A DNA stretch of 53,581 bases, taken from contig CALVDQ010000016.1 of NCBI GenBank assembly GCA_944326325.1, positions 1 to 53,581 on the forward strand, read 5' to 3'. Source of the DNA: an uncultured Bacteroidales bacterium. GTDB lineage: Bacteria; Bacteroidota; Bacteroidia; Bacteroidales; UBA932. Below are positions 1 through 7,964 of the stretch, piece by piece. Made by a program: the position numbers and the translations under genes. Within the stretch, counting starts at the first letter, position 1. The number at the start of each line of letters is the position of its first letter. Below the pieces are notes generated by a model. That model did not search any database. It saw nothing but the letters and a program-made list of their open reading frames with translations, and had not been told where the DNA came from.

Positions 1-69
1 GTATCTCCCTGAAAGCCCAATAGTTTACATTATTCTTCCTAAATCCATCCGAAATCGGGCGAGTTTCGC

Positions 70-77
70 TATATTTG
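70..77 (+). promoter_or_regulatory. Candidate -7 promoter element upstream of aroB
   Basis: TATATTTG matches the Bacteroidetes -7 consensus TAnnTTTG and lies 31 nt before the aroB ATG. No TTTG is visible 19-21 nt upstream, so only half of the promoter is supported. The rest of bases 1-108 shows no gene. Confidence 0.4.
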
Positions 78-108
78 CTACAGACACAGATCAAAATGAC
101 ATACCAGG

Positions 109-1236
109 ATGGAAGACATCTTCATTTATGACAAAGGGACGGCCGTCAGCAGGATAACGGCCGGACAGCGCATCAGGGACGTCCTGTCTGCGCTGGAAAG
201 CTGTACCGTACCGGGAAAGCGCCTCCCTGTGTACATCGTGGCTGACAGGAATGTGGACAGGTATGCTTCCGAAATCATGGAGGCGGCCCGGGGCGGATGT
301 CCCCAGACACTCTGCTTCTGCGGCAAATACCTTCTTGAAGCTTCCGAAGGGAAAAAGACCATGGACTCGGTCATGTCCATAGTGTCATGGCTTCTCGGAC
401 ATGGAGCGGACCGCAATGCCTTCGTCCTCGCGATCGGAGGCGGGATTACCACCGACATGGCCGGCTTTGCGGCTTCGATATACAAGAGAGGCGTCCGTTT
501 TGCCAATGTTCCCACTACCTTGCTCGCCCAGGTCGATGCGGCTATAGGGGGCAAGACAGGCGTGAATTTCGATTCCTACAAGAATATGGTGGGTATCATA
601 CGGCAGCCGGAGTTTACCTTCATCTGCCCTGAAGTGCTGGACCACCTGCCTTACAGGGATTTCCTTTCCGGAGCCGCGGAGATGGTAAAGTCATTCATCA
701 TAGAGGATGACGGGAGCTATGCGGCGGCAATACGTTTCCTTGCCTCACTTAAGTCGGCCGGCGACAGAAGGGGCTATCTTCTGGAGAACCGGGAGACACT
801 CCTCGGCATGATCCACGCTGCCGCATCAGTAAAGGCAGGCATTGTCTCCAGGGACCAGTTCGAATCCGGAGAACGAAGGAAACTGAATCTCGGGCATACG
901 TTTGCACACGCCATCGAGAAGAATGCGAGGACCTGCGGAGACGATATCACGCACGGGGAGGCTGTCGCCATGGGCATGATCATGGCTGCCGACCTGTCCT
1001 CCAGACTCGGGATCGCCGAGCCTGGACTGGGGGAGACGCTGAGGCGGGATTTCGGTTTGGCCGGACTTCCGGCTTCCTGTCCGTATCCTGTTTCCGACCT
1101 TGCCGAAGCCATGTCCCGCGACAAGAAGGCTGAAGACGGGACTGTTCACTTCGTGCTCCCGGTATGGGTCGGGGAAGTGCTGATGAAGGATCTTGCCGCG
1201 GGGGATGCGGTAAAGCTATTGTTATCGGAGGAATGA
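109..1236 (+). CDS. aroB: 3-dehydroquinate synthase
   Basis: Second enzyme of the shikimate pathway; converts DAHP to 3-dehydroquinate in the cytoplasm using NAD+ and a divalent metal. The 375-residue length fits the family. The NAD-binding region is visible as GGGITTDMAGFAAS (about 107-120), followed by the 'PTTLLAQVDAAIGGKTGVN' block that is highly diagnostic for AroB. Metal-binding histidines are present in 'NLGHTFAHAIE' and 'THGEAVAMGM'. The ATG at 109 is the first start after a -7-like element. It is the first gene of a three-gene shikimate operon; the next gene begins one base after its stop. Confidence 0.96.
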   Translation: MEDIFIYDKGTAVSRITAGQRIRDVLSALESCTVPGKRLPVYIVADRNVDRYASEIMEAARGGCPQTLCFCGKYLLEASEGKKTMDSVMSIVSWLLGHGADRNAFVLAIGGGITTDMAGFAASIYKRGVRFANVPTTLLAQVDAAIGGKTGVNFDSYKNMVGIIRQPEFTFICPEVLDHLPYRDFLSGAAEMVKSFIIEDDGSYAAAIRFLASLKSAGDRRGYLLENRETLLGMIHAAASVKAGIVSRDQFESGERRKLNLGHTFAHAIEKNARTCGDDITHGEAVAMGMIMAADLSSRLGIAEPGLGETLRRDFGLAGLPASCPYPVSDLAEAMSRDKKAEDGTVHFVLPVWVGEVLMKDLAAGDAVKLLLSEE

Positions 1237-1237
1237 T

Positions 1238-3232
1238 ATGATTTGTACAGTAATACAGAACAAGGCCGCAGCGAGGATCGCGGAAATACAGGAGAATGCG
1301 GAAATGGTGGAGATCCGGCTCGACAGGTGCAGTCTCAGCGACGGGGAGATAGTCTCATGCTTCGAATCGGATGTGCCGTCGGTTGCTACCTGCCGTGTTT
1401 CGGAGGTCATGGCAGAAGGTATGACTGAAGCCCGGGCTGCTGCCATATGTGAAGAGCGCCTGTGTAAGGCGATAAAGGCAGGGGCAAGATATGTCGATGT
1501 GGAAATAGAGGCTCCCAAATATATGTCCAAAGGGGTAAGGGCCTGTGCCATGGAATATGGCACATCGTTCATAAAGTCCTATCATGATTTTGCAGGAACC
1601 GCTTCATACGAAGATCTGAAGGCTGTGGTCGAGAAATGCCGGAGACAGGGTGCGGAGATAGTGAAGATCGTCACTACCGCCCATTCTCCCGAGGATGCCG
1701 GCAGGGTTTTGTCTCTCTACAGGGAATATCCGCCCGAGACTCTGATAGCGTTCTGCATGGGGGAGGCAGGAAAAGAGTCGAGGCTTCAATGCCTGGCAGA
1801 GGGCGCTCCATACACTTATGCCGCCCTTTCGGAAGATGATACGGCGGCGCCTGGCCAGTGGACTGCTGCAGAGATGTCGGAAGCGCTTTATGCAGGCCGG
1901 CGGTTTGTCGATGCTGAAATTTCCATCCCATCTTCAAAGAGTTTCGCGCAGAGGGCGATAATTTCGGCCGCTTTCGCCCAAGGGGTGTCACGTCTGACAG
2001 GCTATTCTCCTTGCGGGGACAATGAGTCCGCCGTTGCGGCTGCCAGGGCTCTCGGGGCAGATGTCACCGTGGACGGGACGTCAATTGAAATCAAGGGTAT
2101 TGCCGCCGCCCCGGGATGCCTGTCCATCGACACTCTGCACACGGGGGAGTCCGGGCTCCTTACCCGGCTCATGATACCTTCTCTCCCGATGCTCTCATCC
2201 GGTCCTGTGACGATTACCGGTGAGAAGACTTTGCTGGAGAGGCCCTTGAAAGGTGCAGTGGAGATGATGTCAGCATTCGGAGTCACTTTGAAAAGTGGAT
2301 CCGGAGACTGCAGGATCCCTCTCGAGGTGGAGGGCCCGTTGAAGTGTGGAAGGGCGGAAATCTCGGGAAAGGACGGTTCCCAGCTCATTTCAGGGCTTCT
2401 GATGTCACTCCCGCTCGGAGAGAGAAACTCCACGGTCATAGTAAAGAACCCCAAGAGCATACCTTATATGTTCATTACCCTTGATGTTATGAGGAAGTTC
2501 GGGGTCAAGGTCAGGAACGAGATGCTCGGCGGCCAGGCTTTCGCCGAATCCGGCGGGGACTGGTCCTGCTGTACCGAGATGACGTTCAGGATCACCGGTG
2601 GCCAGCGTTACAAGGCTGCCTGTTTCGCCATTGAAGGGGACTGGAGCTCGGCTGCCAACTTCCTCGTGGCCGGTGCCGTGTTCGGAAAAGTCACTGTTAC
2701 GGGACTGGATACCGCTTCCCTGCAGGCTGATCTTTCCATAATGGACATACTCATGGAGGCCGGCGCAAGCCTTTCGCAGACAGGGGAGAGCATCGGTCCT
2801 GTCACTGTCCAGCGTTCTCCGTTGAAGGCATTCGAGACCGATGCCTCGAATTGTCCGGACCTTTTCCCGATAATATCCGTACTGGCAGCGTTCTGTCAGG
2901 GTACAAGCCGGATTTCAGGAGTCGACAGGCTCGCACACAAGGAAAGCGACAGGGGAAAAGCCATCCTGGATATGCTGCACAAGATGGGGGTAAGTGCCGG
3001 TATTGAAGGCAATACCCTTATAATAGAAGGTCACTCCTTGGCTTCCCGTATTCTGAACGGGAATCTGCTGAAGGGTGGGGAGTACACTTCGAGCCATGAC
3101 CACCGTATGGCGATGGCCCTCAAGGTCGCGGAGCTTGGGGCTGCCGGTCCCGTGGTCATAGATGACCCTGGATGTGTCTCCAAGTCTTTTCCGACATTTT
3201 TCGGACTGTTCGATAAACTGCTAAGTCTATAA
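1238..3232 (+). CDS. aroDA: Fused type I 3-dehydroquinate dehydratase / EPSP synthase
   Basis: One 664-residue polypeptide carries two shikimate enzymes. Residues 1 to about 215 are a type I dehydroquinase: EIRLD near 25-29, catalytic His116 in SYHDF, and the Schiff-base lysine Lys143 in VKIVTTAHS. Residues from about 228 to the end are 5-enolpyruvylshikimate-3-phosphate synthase (AroA): SSKSFAQRA, DGSQLISGL, EGDWSSAANF, HKESDRGKA, SSHDHRMAM and the terminal SKSFPTFF block are all present. The protein would perform the dehydration of dehydroquinate and the later PEP transfer to shikimate-3-phosphate; the intervening AroE and AroK steps are not encoded in this window. No frameshift or internal stop separates the halves. 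It lies between aroB and aroC with gaps of 1 and 4 nt, so co-translation is likely. Confidence 0.93.
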   Translation: MICTVIQNKAAARIAEIQENAEMVEIRLDRCSLSDGEIVSCFESDVPSVATCRVSEVMAEGMTEARAAAICEERLCKAIKAGARYVDVEIEAPKYMSKGVRACAMEYGTSFIKSYHDFAGTASYEDLKAVVEKCRRQGAEIVKIVTTAHSPEDAGRVLSLYREYPPETLIAFCMGEAGKESRLQCLAEGAPYTYAALSEDDTAAPGQWTAAEMSEALYAGRRFVDAEISIPSSKSFAQRAIISAAFAQGVSRLTGYSPCGDNESAVAAARALGADVTVDGTSIEIKGIAAAPGCLSIDTLHTGESGLLTRLMIPSLPMLSSGPVTITGEKTLLERPLKGAVEMMSAFGVTLKSGSGDCRIPLEVEGPLKCGRAEISGKDGSQLISGLLMSLPLGERNSTVIVKNPKSIPYMFITLDVMRKFGVKVRNEMLGGQAFAESGGDWSCCTEMTFRITGGQRYKAACFAIEGDWSSAANFLVAGAVFGKVTVTGLDTASLQADLSIMDILMEAGASLSQTGESIGPVTVQRSPLKAFETDASNCPDLFPIISVLAAFCQGTSRISGVDRLAHKESDRGKAILDMLHKMGVSAGIEGNTLIIEGHSLASRILNGNLLKGGEYTSSHDHRMAMALKVAELGAAGPVVIDDPGCVSKSFPTFFGLFDKLLSL

Positions 3233-3236
3233 TACC

Positions 3237-4214
3237 ATGAATACATTCGGTCAGAAATTCAGGATGTCCATTTTCGGAGAGTCACACGGACGTTTCATAG
3301 GAACCGTCATTGACGGTGTCCCTGCAGGCCTGCCTCTTTCCGAGCAGGATTTTCAGGAGGATATACAGCGCCGCAAGAGCGGATCCAGGGGAACGACCCC
3401 GCGGATAGAGGATGACAGGCCGGAAATCATCAGCGGGGTCTTCGGAGGCAAGACCACCGGAGCGCCTCTGGCGGTCATTTTCAAAAACAACAACACCAGG
3501 TCTTCCGATTACGAGATCTTCAAGGTTATGCCTCGCCCGGGCCATGCGGATTTCGCGGCAGGAGTGAAGTGGAACAACTTCAACGACCCTCGCGGGGGCG
3601 GTCATTTTTCCGGCCGTCTCACTTTGCCTGTCGTGGCTGCCGGAGTGGTCGCCAAGAAGGCTCTCGGGGATATCTGTATCAATGCCAGGCTTGTAGAGGT
3701 AGGGGGGATTCCTTCTGGCGATGACAAGTGGAGGGATGCGCTCGACAAGGCCATCGAGGAGGGGGACTCTCTCGGCGGGATAGTGGAATGTTCCGTAGAA
3801 GGCGTGCCTGCCGGTGTGGGTGAACCGTTTTTCGACTCGGTGGAGTCTGTGGTATCCCATGCGGTGTTTTCCATACCCGGAGTTCGTGGAATAGAGTTCG
3901 GAGACGGTTTTCAGGCTGCGAGAATGAAAGGCTCCGAACATAACGACCCCATCGTGTCGGATACGGGCCGGTGCATGAAGAACGGTGCAGGCGGTATCAA
4001 CGGCGGGCTCACGAACGGTAATACGATAGTTTTCAGGGTAGCCTTCAAGCCGACTTCAAGCATACGCAAGGCGCAGTCCACCTTCGATTTCTCGACAGGA
4101 CAAATGGGTACGCTTGAGATTCCCGGCCGGCACGACGTATGTTTCGCCCTCAGGACACCTGTGGTGGTCGAGGCCATGGCAGCTGTCGCTATCGCCGATC
4201 TTGCCTTGAGGTAG
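3237..4214 (+). CDS. aroC: Chorismate synthase
   Basis: Last shikimate enzyme; converts EPSP to chorismate using reduced FMN. The N-terminal 'FGESHG' signature, 'RPGHAD', 'RGGGHFSGRLT' and the C-terminal 'STFDFSTGQMGTLEIPGRHD' region are all recognisable. At 325 residues it is shorter than the roughly 360-residue E. coli enzyme, with the HFSGRLT variant I associate with the shorter chorismate synthases of Bacteroidetes and Firmicutes. The ATG lies 4 nt after the fused aroD/aroA stop. Its last 26 bases overlap the 3' end of a convergent gene, and no terminator hairpin is evident between them. Confidence 0.95.
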   Translation: MNTFGQKFRMSIFGESHGRFIGTVIDGVPAGLPLSEQDFQEDIQRRKSGSRGTTPRIEDDRPEIISGVFGGKTTGAPLAVIFKNNNTRSSDYEIFKVMPRPGHADFAAGVKWNNFNDPRGGGHFSGRLTLPVVAAGVVAKKALGDICINARLVEVGGIPSGDDKWRDALDKAIEEGDSLGGIVECSVEGVPAGVGEPFFDSVESVVSHAVFSIPGVRGIEFGDGFQAARMKGSEHNDPIVSDTGRCMKNGAGGINGGLTNGNTIVFRVAFKPTSSIRKAQSTFDFSTGQMGTLEIPGRHDVCFALRTPVVVEAMAAVAIADLALR

Positions 4215-5061
4215 CTCGGTATCCGGTGAGTTTCAGCCGGTATTTCCGGCTCCCGTCATTCATGAAGTACAGTTTGCCCGGATTTCCGGCCTCCGGTGCC
4301 GACGGCCTTTGCCGCACCGCTTTTCTGCTCCAGTCTTCAGGGCTGATCTCGAAAAGCACCGGTGCCTTTTCTCCGTCTTCGATGAATCCCAGTTTCGTGT
4401 ATACTTTCCCGTCCGACCATTCCATGTCTGCATAGCTCATGATGTCGTCTGGACGGATGTCCTCTATGAATCTGGCGAGAACCTTCCCCATCCCTCCGAG
4501 AATCCTTGTCCCGGGGGATGAGGCATACCTTACCCATTCATAGGACCTGATCTCCTGCCCGTCCTTGATCCATTTCCTTGCATTCGAGAAGGTGGCTGCA
4601 CCGGATGGCATCGTATTCCCTTTTTCGTACAGTGCATAGCAGTATCTGCAGACGGACATCCCGTAGCTATGGTTTTCCGACAGGAAAAGCCCTGCAGTCT
4701 TCCGGTCCGTCCTCCTTGCTTCGCAGTTCCTGGCATATACGGGACGGAAAATGCCGAGATGAGAAAGGAGCCGGGGCCCGTATATGCAGCTCCGGCTCCT
4801 CCACCTGTCTTCGGCTACGGTTATAATATCCGCATCCTCGTTTCCTGCGGACAGCATCTTCTTCGCTTCCTGCCTCTTCAGGTATTTTTCTTCGGCTTCC
4901 ACGAAGGAACCTGCGTCTGTTTCCGCCGGAAGGATGTATATACTGCGGCATTTTCCGGCAATGTGCGTCCGGGCGAGGATGAACCTTTCCCCGCCGGAGA
5001 GAATTTCCCGGCATCCTGCACCATTGCTTTCGAGGAATCCGTATATTTCCTGATACAGCAT
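4189..5061 (-). CDS. GNAT-like protein of unknown function (Mom-like acyltransferase fold)
   Basis: I recognise no named family with certainty. The C-terminal half (roughly residues 135-250 of this model) has 'CRYCYALYEKG', 'YEWVRYASSPGTRILGGMGKVLARF' and 'DIMSYADMEWSDGKVYTKLGF'. The ISYAD-W-G-Y-LGF pattern is shared with small phage-associated GNAT-like proteins of the Mom type and with C-terminal domains of some homing-nuclease-like proteins. The frame is open to an ATG at 5142, but that ATG lies inside a strong terminator, so the ATG at 5061 (protein starts MLYQEIYG, 290 residues) is chosen. No -7 element is obvious upstream. It converges with aroC and overlaps it by 26 bases. Function is not assigned. 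Confidence 0.6.
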   Translation of the reverse strand: MLYQEIYGFLESNGAGCREILSGGERFILARTHIAGKCRSIYILPAETDAGSFVEAEEKYLKRQEAKKMLSAGNEDADIITVAEDRWRSRSCIYGPRLLSHLGIFRPVYARNCEARRTDRKTAGLFLSENHSYGMSVCRYCYALYEKGNTMPSGAATFSNARKWIKDGQEIRSYEWVRYASSPGTRILGGMGKVLARFIEDIRPDDIMSYADMEWSDGKVYTKLGFIEDGEKAPVLFEISPEDWSRKAVRQRPSAPEAGNPGKLYFMNDGSRKYRLKLTGYRATSRQDRR

Positions 5062-5106
5062 ATTGGAATCTTTCCTGACGGGATATGCGACTCTCCCGGC
5101 CAAGTC

Positions 5107-5146
5107 AAAAAAAACAGGGTGGTCCAAAATTTTTTGGCTCACCCTG
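5107..5146 (-). terminator. Rho-independent terminator after the DUF3127 gene
   Basis: Read on the minus strand, CAGGGTG (5146-5140) pairs with CACCCTG (5121-5115). An inner CCAAAA/TTTTGG stem (5037-side arm 5137-5132 with 5129-5124) is separated by a 2-nt internal mismatch, and eight T residues follow (5114-5107). It sits 28 nt beyond the DUF3127 stop and separates that operon from the GNAT-like gene. It also argues against the start at 5142 for the latter. Confidence 0.85.
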
Positions 5147-5173
5147 ATGTGTCTTTCAGCGAAGGTCAGGTCC

Positions 5174-5611
5174 CTAAAACGGCAGATCGTCCTCTACCTG
5201 GTCGCTGCTCCCTTCTCCTACAAAGCCGTGCCCTGTGCTTGCAGCTTCTGCCGGACTGGCTGAATAGCCGTTCCCGGCGCCTTCAGCCGCTCCTGTCGGA
5301 GCGAATCCGGTAGTGTAGTTCTCAGGAGCCGGGGCTTCGGTCTCGATCTTCCAAGCCCGCAGGTCCGTGTACCATCTGTTGTTGTATTCACGGCTGCTGA
5401 TGTTGAAGGAGACCTTCACCTTGTCGCCGATCTGATATTTCTCAAGATCCTTGACCTTGTCCGGTCCCCAGACGCTGAGACATACCTGTGACGGATAGTT
5501 GCCTTCCTGGTATTCTACAATGAACTCCTGCTTTGACCATTCGCCTCTTGCGGAAGTCCCGCTCTGGACACCGAGTTTCCTGATGATTTTGCCTTCTATT
5601 TCCAATGCCAT
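5174..5611 (-). CDS. DUF3127 domain protein with SSB-like C-terminal tail
   Basis: This 145-residue protein has an N-terminal domain of about 90 residues (MALEIEGKIIRKLG ... WYTDLRAWKIE) that matches what I know as DUF3127, a Bacteroidetes family thought to have an OB-like fold. A low-complexity Ala/Gly/Ser linker follows, and the protein ends in VEDDLPF. The acidic DDLPF end is the hallmark of single-stranded-DNA-binding protein tails that recruit repair and replication proteins. The layout OB-like domain, flexible linker, acidic Phe-terminal tip therefore mimics SSB. It is 12 nt downstream of the FKBP gene and is followed by a strong terminator, so the two probably form an operon. A nucleic-acid role is inference. 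Confidence 0.8.
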   Translation of the reverse strand: MALEIEGKIIRKLGVQSGTSARGEWSKQEFIVEYQEGNYPSQVCLSVWGPDKVKDLEKYQIGDKVKVSFNISSREYNNRWYTDLRAWKIETEAPAPENYTTGFAPTGAAEGAGNGYSASPAEAASTGHGFVGEGSSDQVEDDLPF

Positions 5612-5623
5612 AGTAAATGCAGC

Positions 5624-6406
5624 TTATTTTTCAGTTTTTTCTTCCTCTTCAGCTACCTTGCCGACCTTGACAAGCTCTACATCGAAGATAAGGGTAGAGT
5701 TCGGCTTGATGGCTCCGGTCCCGCGCTCGCCGTATCCGAGGTCAGCAGGAATGAAGAGTTTGATCTTGCCGCCTTCACCGATGAACTGCAGACCTTCGGT
5801 CCACCCTTTGATTACACGGTTCATCTGCATGCGGACAGGATCCTTTTCCGGATCAGAGGCGTCAAACTCTGTCCCGTCGATAAGTGTACCGGTATAATGT
5901 ACGAATACCGTGTCCTTGTCGCCCGGCTTTACATCGTTTCCGGCTTCGACAATCTGGTACTGAAGCCCGCTCTCGGTAGTGATGATGCCGTCTTTCTGGG
6001 CATTTTCCTTGAGGAACGCCTCTCCGGCGGCCTTGTTGCTCTCGGCCTCGAATTCATGCCTTGCGGTGATGAACTTGTTGAACAGCTGGTTCATCTGGTC
6101 CGGGCTTATTTCGAACTGGTCGTTGAATTCTGGCGAGTTCATCTGTCCTTCGGCATTGATGAAGTCCATCATGCCTTTCTTGATCTTGGCATAGTCGAGA
6201 TCCTCGCCGAAGTTGTTTGCCTTGATGAAGTATCCGAAGTTGATGCCGATCAGATAGCTTACAGAGTCGGTGAGGGCTGCATCAGGAAGCGATATGGTCT
6301 TGGTCTCCCCGTCTTTTTCTACAGTGATGCTTTTCGGTGTGCTCGTGCAGCTGGCCGTCATTGCTGCAACGAGGGCTGCTGCTGAAAGGATTTTAAGTGT
6401 TTTCAT
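5624..6406 (-). CDS. FKBP-type peptidyl-prolyl cis-trans isomerase lipoprotein
   Basis: A 260-residue, Mip/FklB-like folding factor. The N-terminus is a lipoprotein signal with lipobox TASC (Cys20), so it should be membrane-anchored outside the cytoplasm. An FKBP N-terminal dimerisation segment follows (about 40-145; 'SYLIGINFGYFIKANNFGEDLDYAKIKKGM'). The FKBP catalytic domain (about 150-250) shows 'DTVFVHYTGTLIDGTEFDAS', 'VIKGWTEGLQFIGEGGKIKLFIP', 'LGYGERG' and 'IPPNSTL'-type 'IKPNSTLIFDVELV'. It has an acidic, lysine-containing C-terminal tail. It is first in an operon with the DUF3127 gene 12 nt downstream. Confidence 0.93.
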   Translation of the reverse strand: MKTLKILSAAALVAAMTASCTSTPKSITVEKDGETKTISLPDAALTDSVSYLIGINFGYFIKANNFGEDLDYAKIKKGMMDFINAEGQMNSPEFNDQFEISPDQMNQLFNKFITARHEFEAESNKAAGEAFLKENAQKDGIITTESGLQYQIVEAGNDVKPGDKDTVFVHYTGTLIDGTEFDASDPEKDPVRMQMNRVIKGWTEGLQFIGEGGKIKLFIPADLGYGERGTGAIKPNSTLIFDVELVKVGKVAEEEEKTEK

Positions 6407-6487
6407 CTATTTGTTATTTTGAATTTTGTTCTCAAACTGTCCGGTGTCTGTCCCTTGTCGGGACTACATTCTGCAAATATCGTAAAT

Positions 6488-7729
6488 TTATTTCAGATTG
6501 CATTTTATTTTCATGCAAAAAGTGCTGTTGAAGAATTTTGCGAGGGTTTCTTTCGCGGCCGAAGAAGTTGTGAGCCTTGCGCAGACACAGGCGGACAGGG
6601 AGAATATGAGAAACAGTATCCCGGCGGAAACCATCATGTCCCCTATGCCGACAAGAGGGGATACCAGGCCGCCGAATGCATATCCGGCAGTCCCGAGAAG
6701 GGCGGATGCTATGCCGGCATTGTCCTGTTCGCTTTCCATGGCAAGGGCATTGGATGCGGTGAATGACAGTCCTACCATGGACAGAAGCAGGAACAGCAGT
6801 ATTTCGTATATCCAGAATCCGCAGCCGAGGATCAGCGCCACGCACAGGACGGCCGACACCGTCAGCATACCGTAGCTGCCTGCATTCAGGGCCCGCTCCA
6901 TGGTGCGGAATCTCGGGGTCAGCGCGGTGGTTATGGCCATGGCTATGGCGTTGACGGCGAATATCAGGCTGAACGTGATCGGGGATATCCCGAAATGCTC
7001 CTGCATTATGAACGGGGCCGATGCGACATTGGTAAAAAGTACAGCCATCGTGAGACCGTACTGTAATATGTACATTATGAACCGGCGGTTCTTCATCACG
7101 TCTCTGAACCCTCCGAGGAACGCTTCCCTGCTGTTTTTCTTCATTCTTGAGCCTGAAAGGGATTCACGCATCCTGATGCTGCCGGCAAGAAGCAGGGCCC
7201 CGAGTGCCATCAGGCACCAGAATATTCCTTTCCATCCCCCGATCCCAGCAGTAAGGCCGCCTGCTATAGGCGCGGCTACAGTGGCTATTCCGTTGATCGC
7301 CCCGATTATCCCAAGCATCGCTGCCAGGTCCTTCGCCGAACAGGAATACTTGTCCGTGGCAATGGACCTGGACAGGACCACCCCTCCGGAACCTGCGACA
7401 CCCTGGATGAACCTCATCGCCACGAACTGGGATATGTTCCTGGCGAATATGCACCCTGCAGTGGCAAAAAGGAAGAGAACCATGGACAGGATGAGAGGCC
7501 TGCGCCGTCCGAACCTGTCGCTCAGGGGGCCGAAGACCAGCTGTCCTGCGGCAAGTCCGGTCATGCTGGTCGTGAGCCCGAGCTGCACCATGGACGAGGA
7601 GGTCCCGAAATACTGGGCCATCTCAGGGAGCGTAGGCAGGTACATGTCCATTACAAATGGCCCGAAGGCACTAAGCGTCCCCAGGAAAATGAGCATGAAA
7701 ACTTTCGGATCCGGTCTGCGTAACTTCAT
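6488..7729 (-). CDS. MFS drug exporter, Bcr/CflA family
   Basis: A 413-residue inner-membrane transporter with about 12 hydrophobic segments. The N-terminus 'FGPFVMDMYLPTLPEMAQYFGTS' and the loop 'GPLSDRFGRRRPL' between TM2 and TM3 are characteristic of the Bcr/CflA drug-resistance branch of the major facilitator superfamily (bicyclomycin, chloramphenicol and similar compounds in relatives). The substrate cannot be read from sequence. It is divergent from an AraC-family regulator gene, with 235 nt between the chosen starts, which is a common arrangement for a regulated exporter. Confidence 0.9.
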   Translation of the reverse strand: MKLRRPDPKVFMLIFLGTLSAFGPFVMDMYLPTLPEMAQYFGTSSSMVQLGLTTSMTGLAAGQLVFGPLSDRFGRRRPLILSMVLFLFATAGCIFARNISQFVAMRFIQGVAGSGGVVLSRSIATDKYSCSAKDLAAMLGIIGAINGIATVAAPIAGGLTAGIGGWKGIFWCLMALGALLLAGSIRMRESLSGSRMKKNSREAFLGGFRDVMKNRRFIMYILQYGLTMAVLFTNVASAPFIMQEHFGISPITFSLIFAVNAIAMAITTALTPRFRTMERALNAGSYGMLTVSAVLCVALILGCGFWIYEILLFLLLSMVGLSFTASNALAMESEQDNAGIASALLGTAGYAFGGLVSPLVGIGDMMVSAGILFLIFSLSACVCARLTTSSAAKETLAKFFNSTFCMKIKCNLK

Positions 7730-7778
7730 CTTTTCCCTCCTTCTGAACTGTTTTTCCCAACATATACTTTCCGGGCCG

Positions 7779-7786
7779 CAAAATTA
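7779..7786 (-). promoter_or_regulatory. Candidate -7 element for the MFS exporter
   Basis: CAAAATTA on the plus strand is TAATTTTG on the minus strand, an exact TAnnTTTG match about 50 nt upstream of the exporter ATG. No TTTG at the consensus spacing was found. The 7730-7964 interval contains no gene, only this element and the candidate araC-type promoter. Confidence 0.4.
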
Positions 7787-7876
7787 TCGTACAACAGGTT
7801 TTATTCCCATTTCTTAAAAAGTACAAAATATTTCATTTTCGGAACAAAATTTATCTTTTGACAAGTTTTCATATCT

Positions 7877-7911
7877 TTTGCGGGCATAAAAAGGACAATT
7901 CACTATATTTG
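7877..7911 (+). promoter_or_regulatory. Candidate promoter of the AraC-family regulator
   Basis: TTTG at 7877-7880 and TATATTTG at 7904-7911 are separated by 23 nt, slightly longer than the 19-21 nt consensus. Transcription would start near 7918, immediately before the ATG at 7920. That favours the ATG at 7965 unless the message is leaderless. Confidence 0.5.
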
Positions 7912-7964
7912 CCGTCATAATGCCGCGGTCTTCCGGACACGGCGCGGGAAAAACACCGGGCGAA

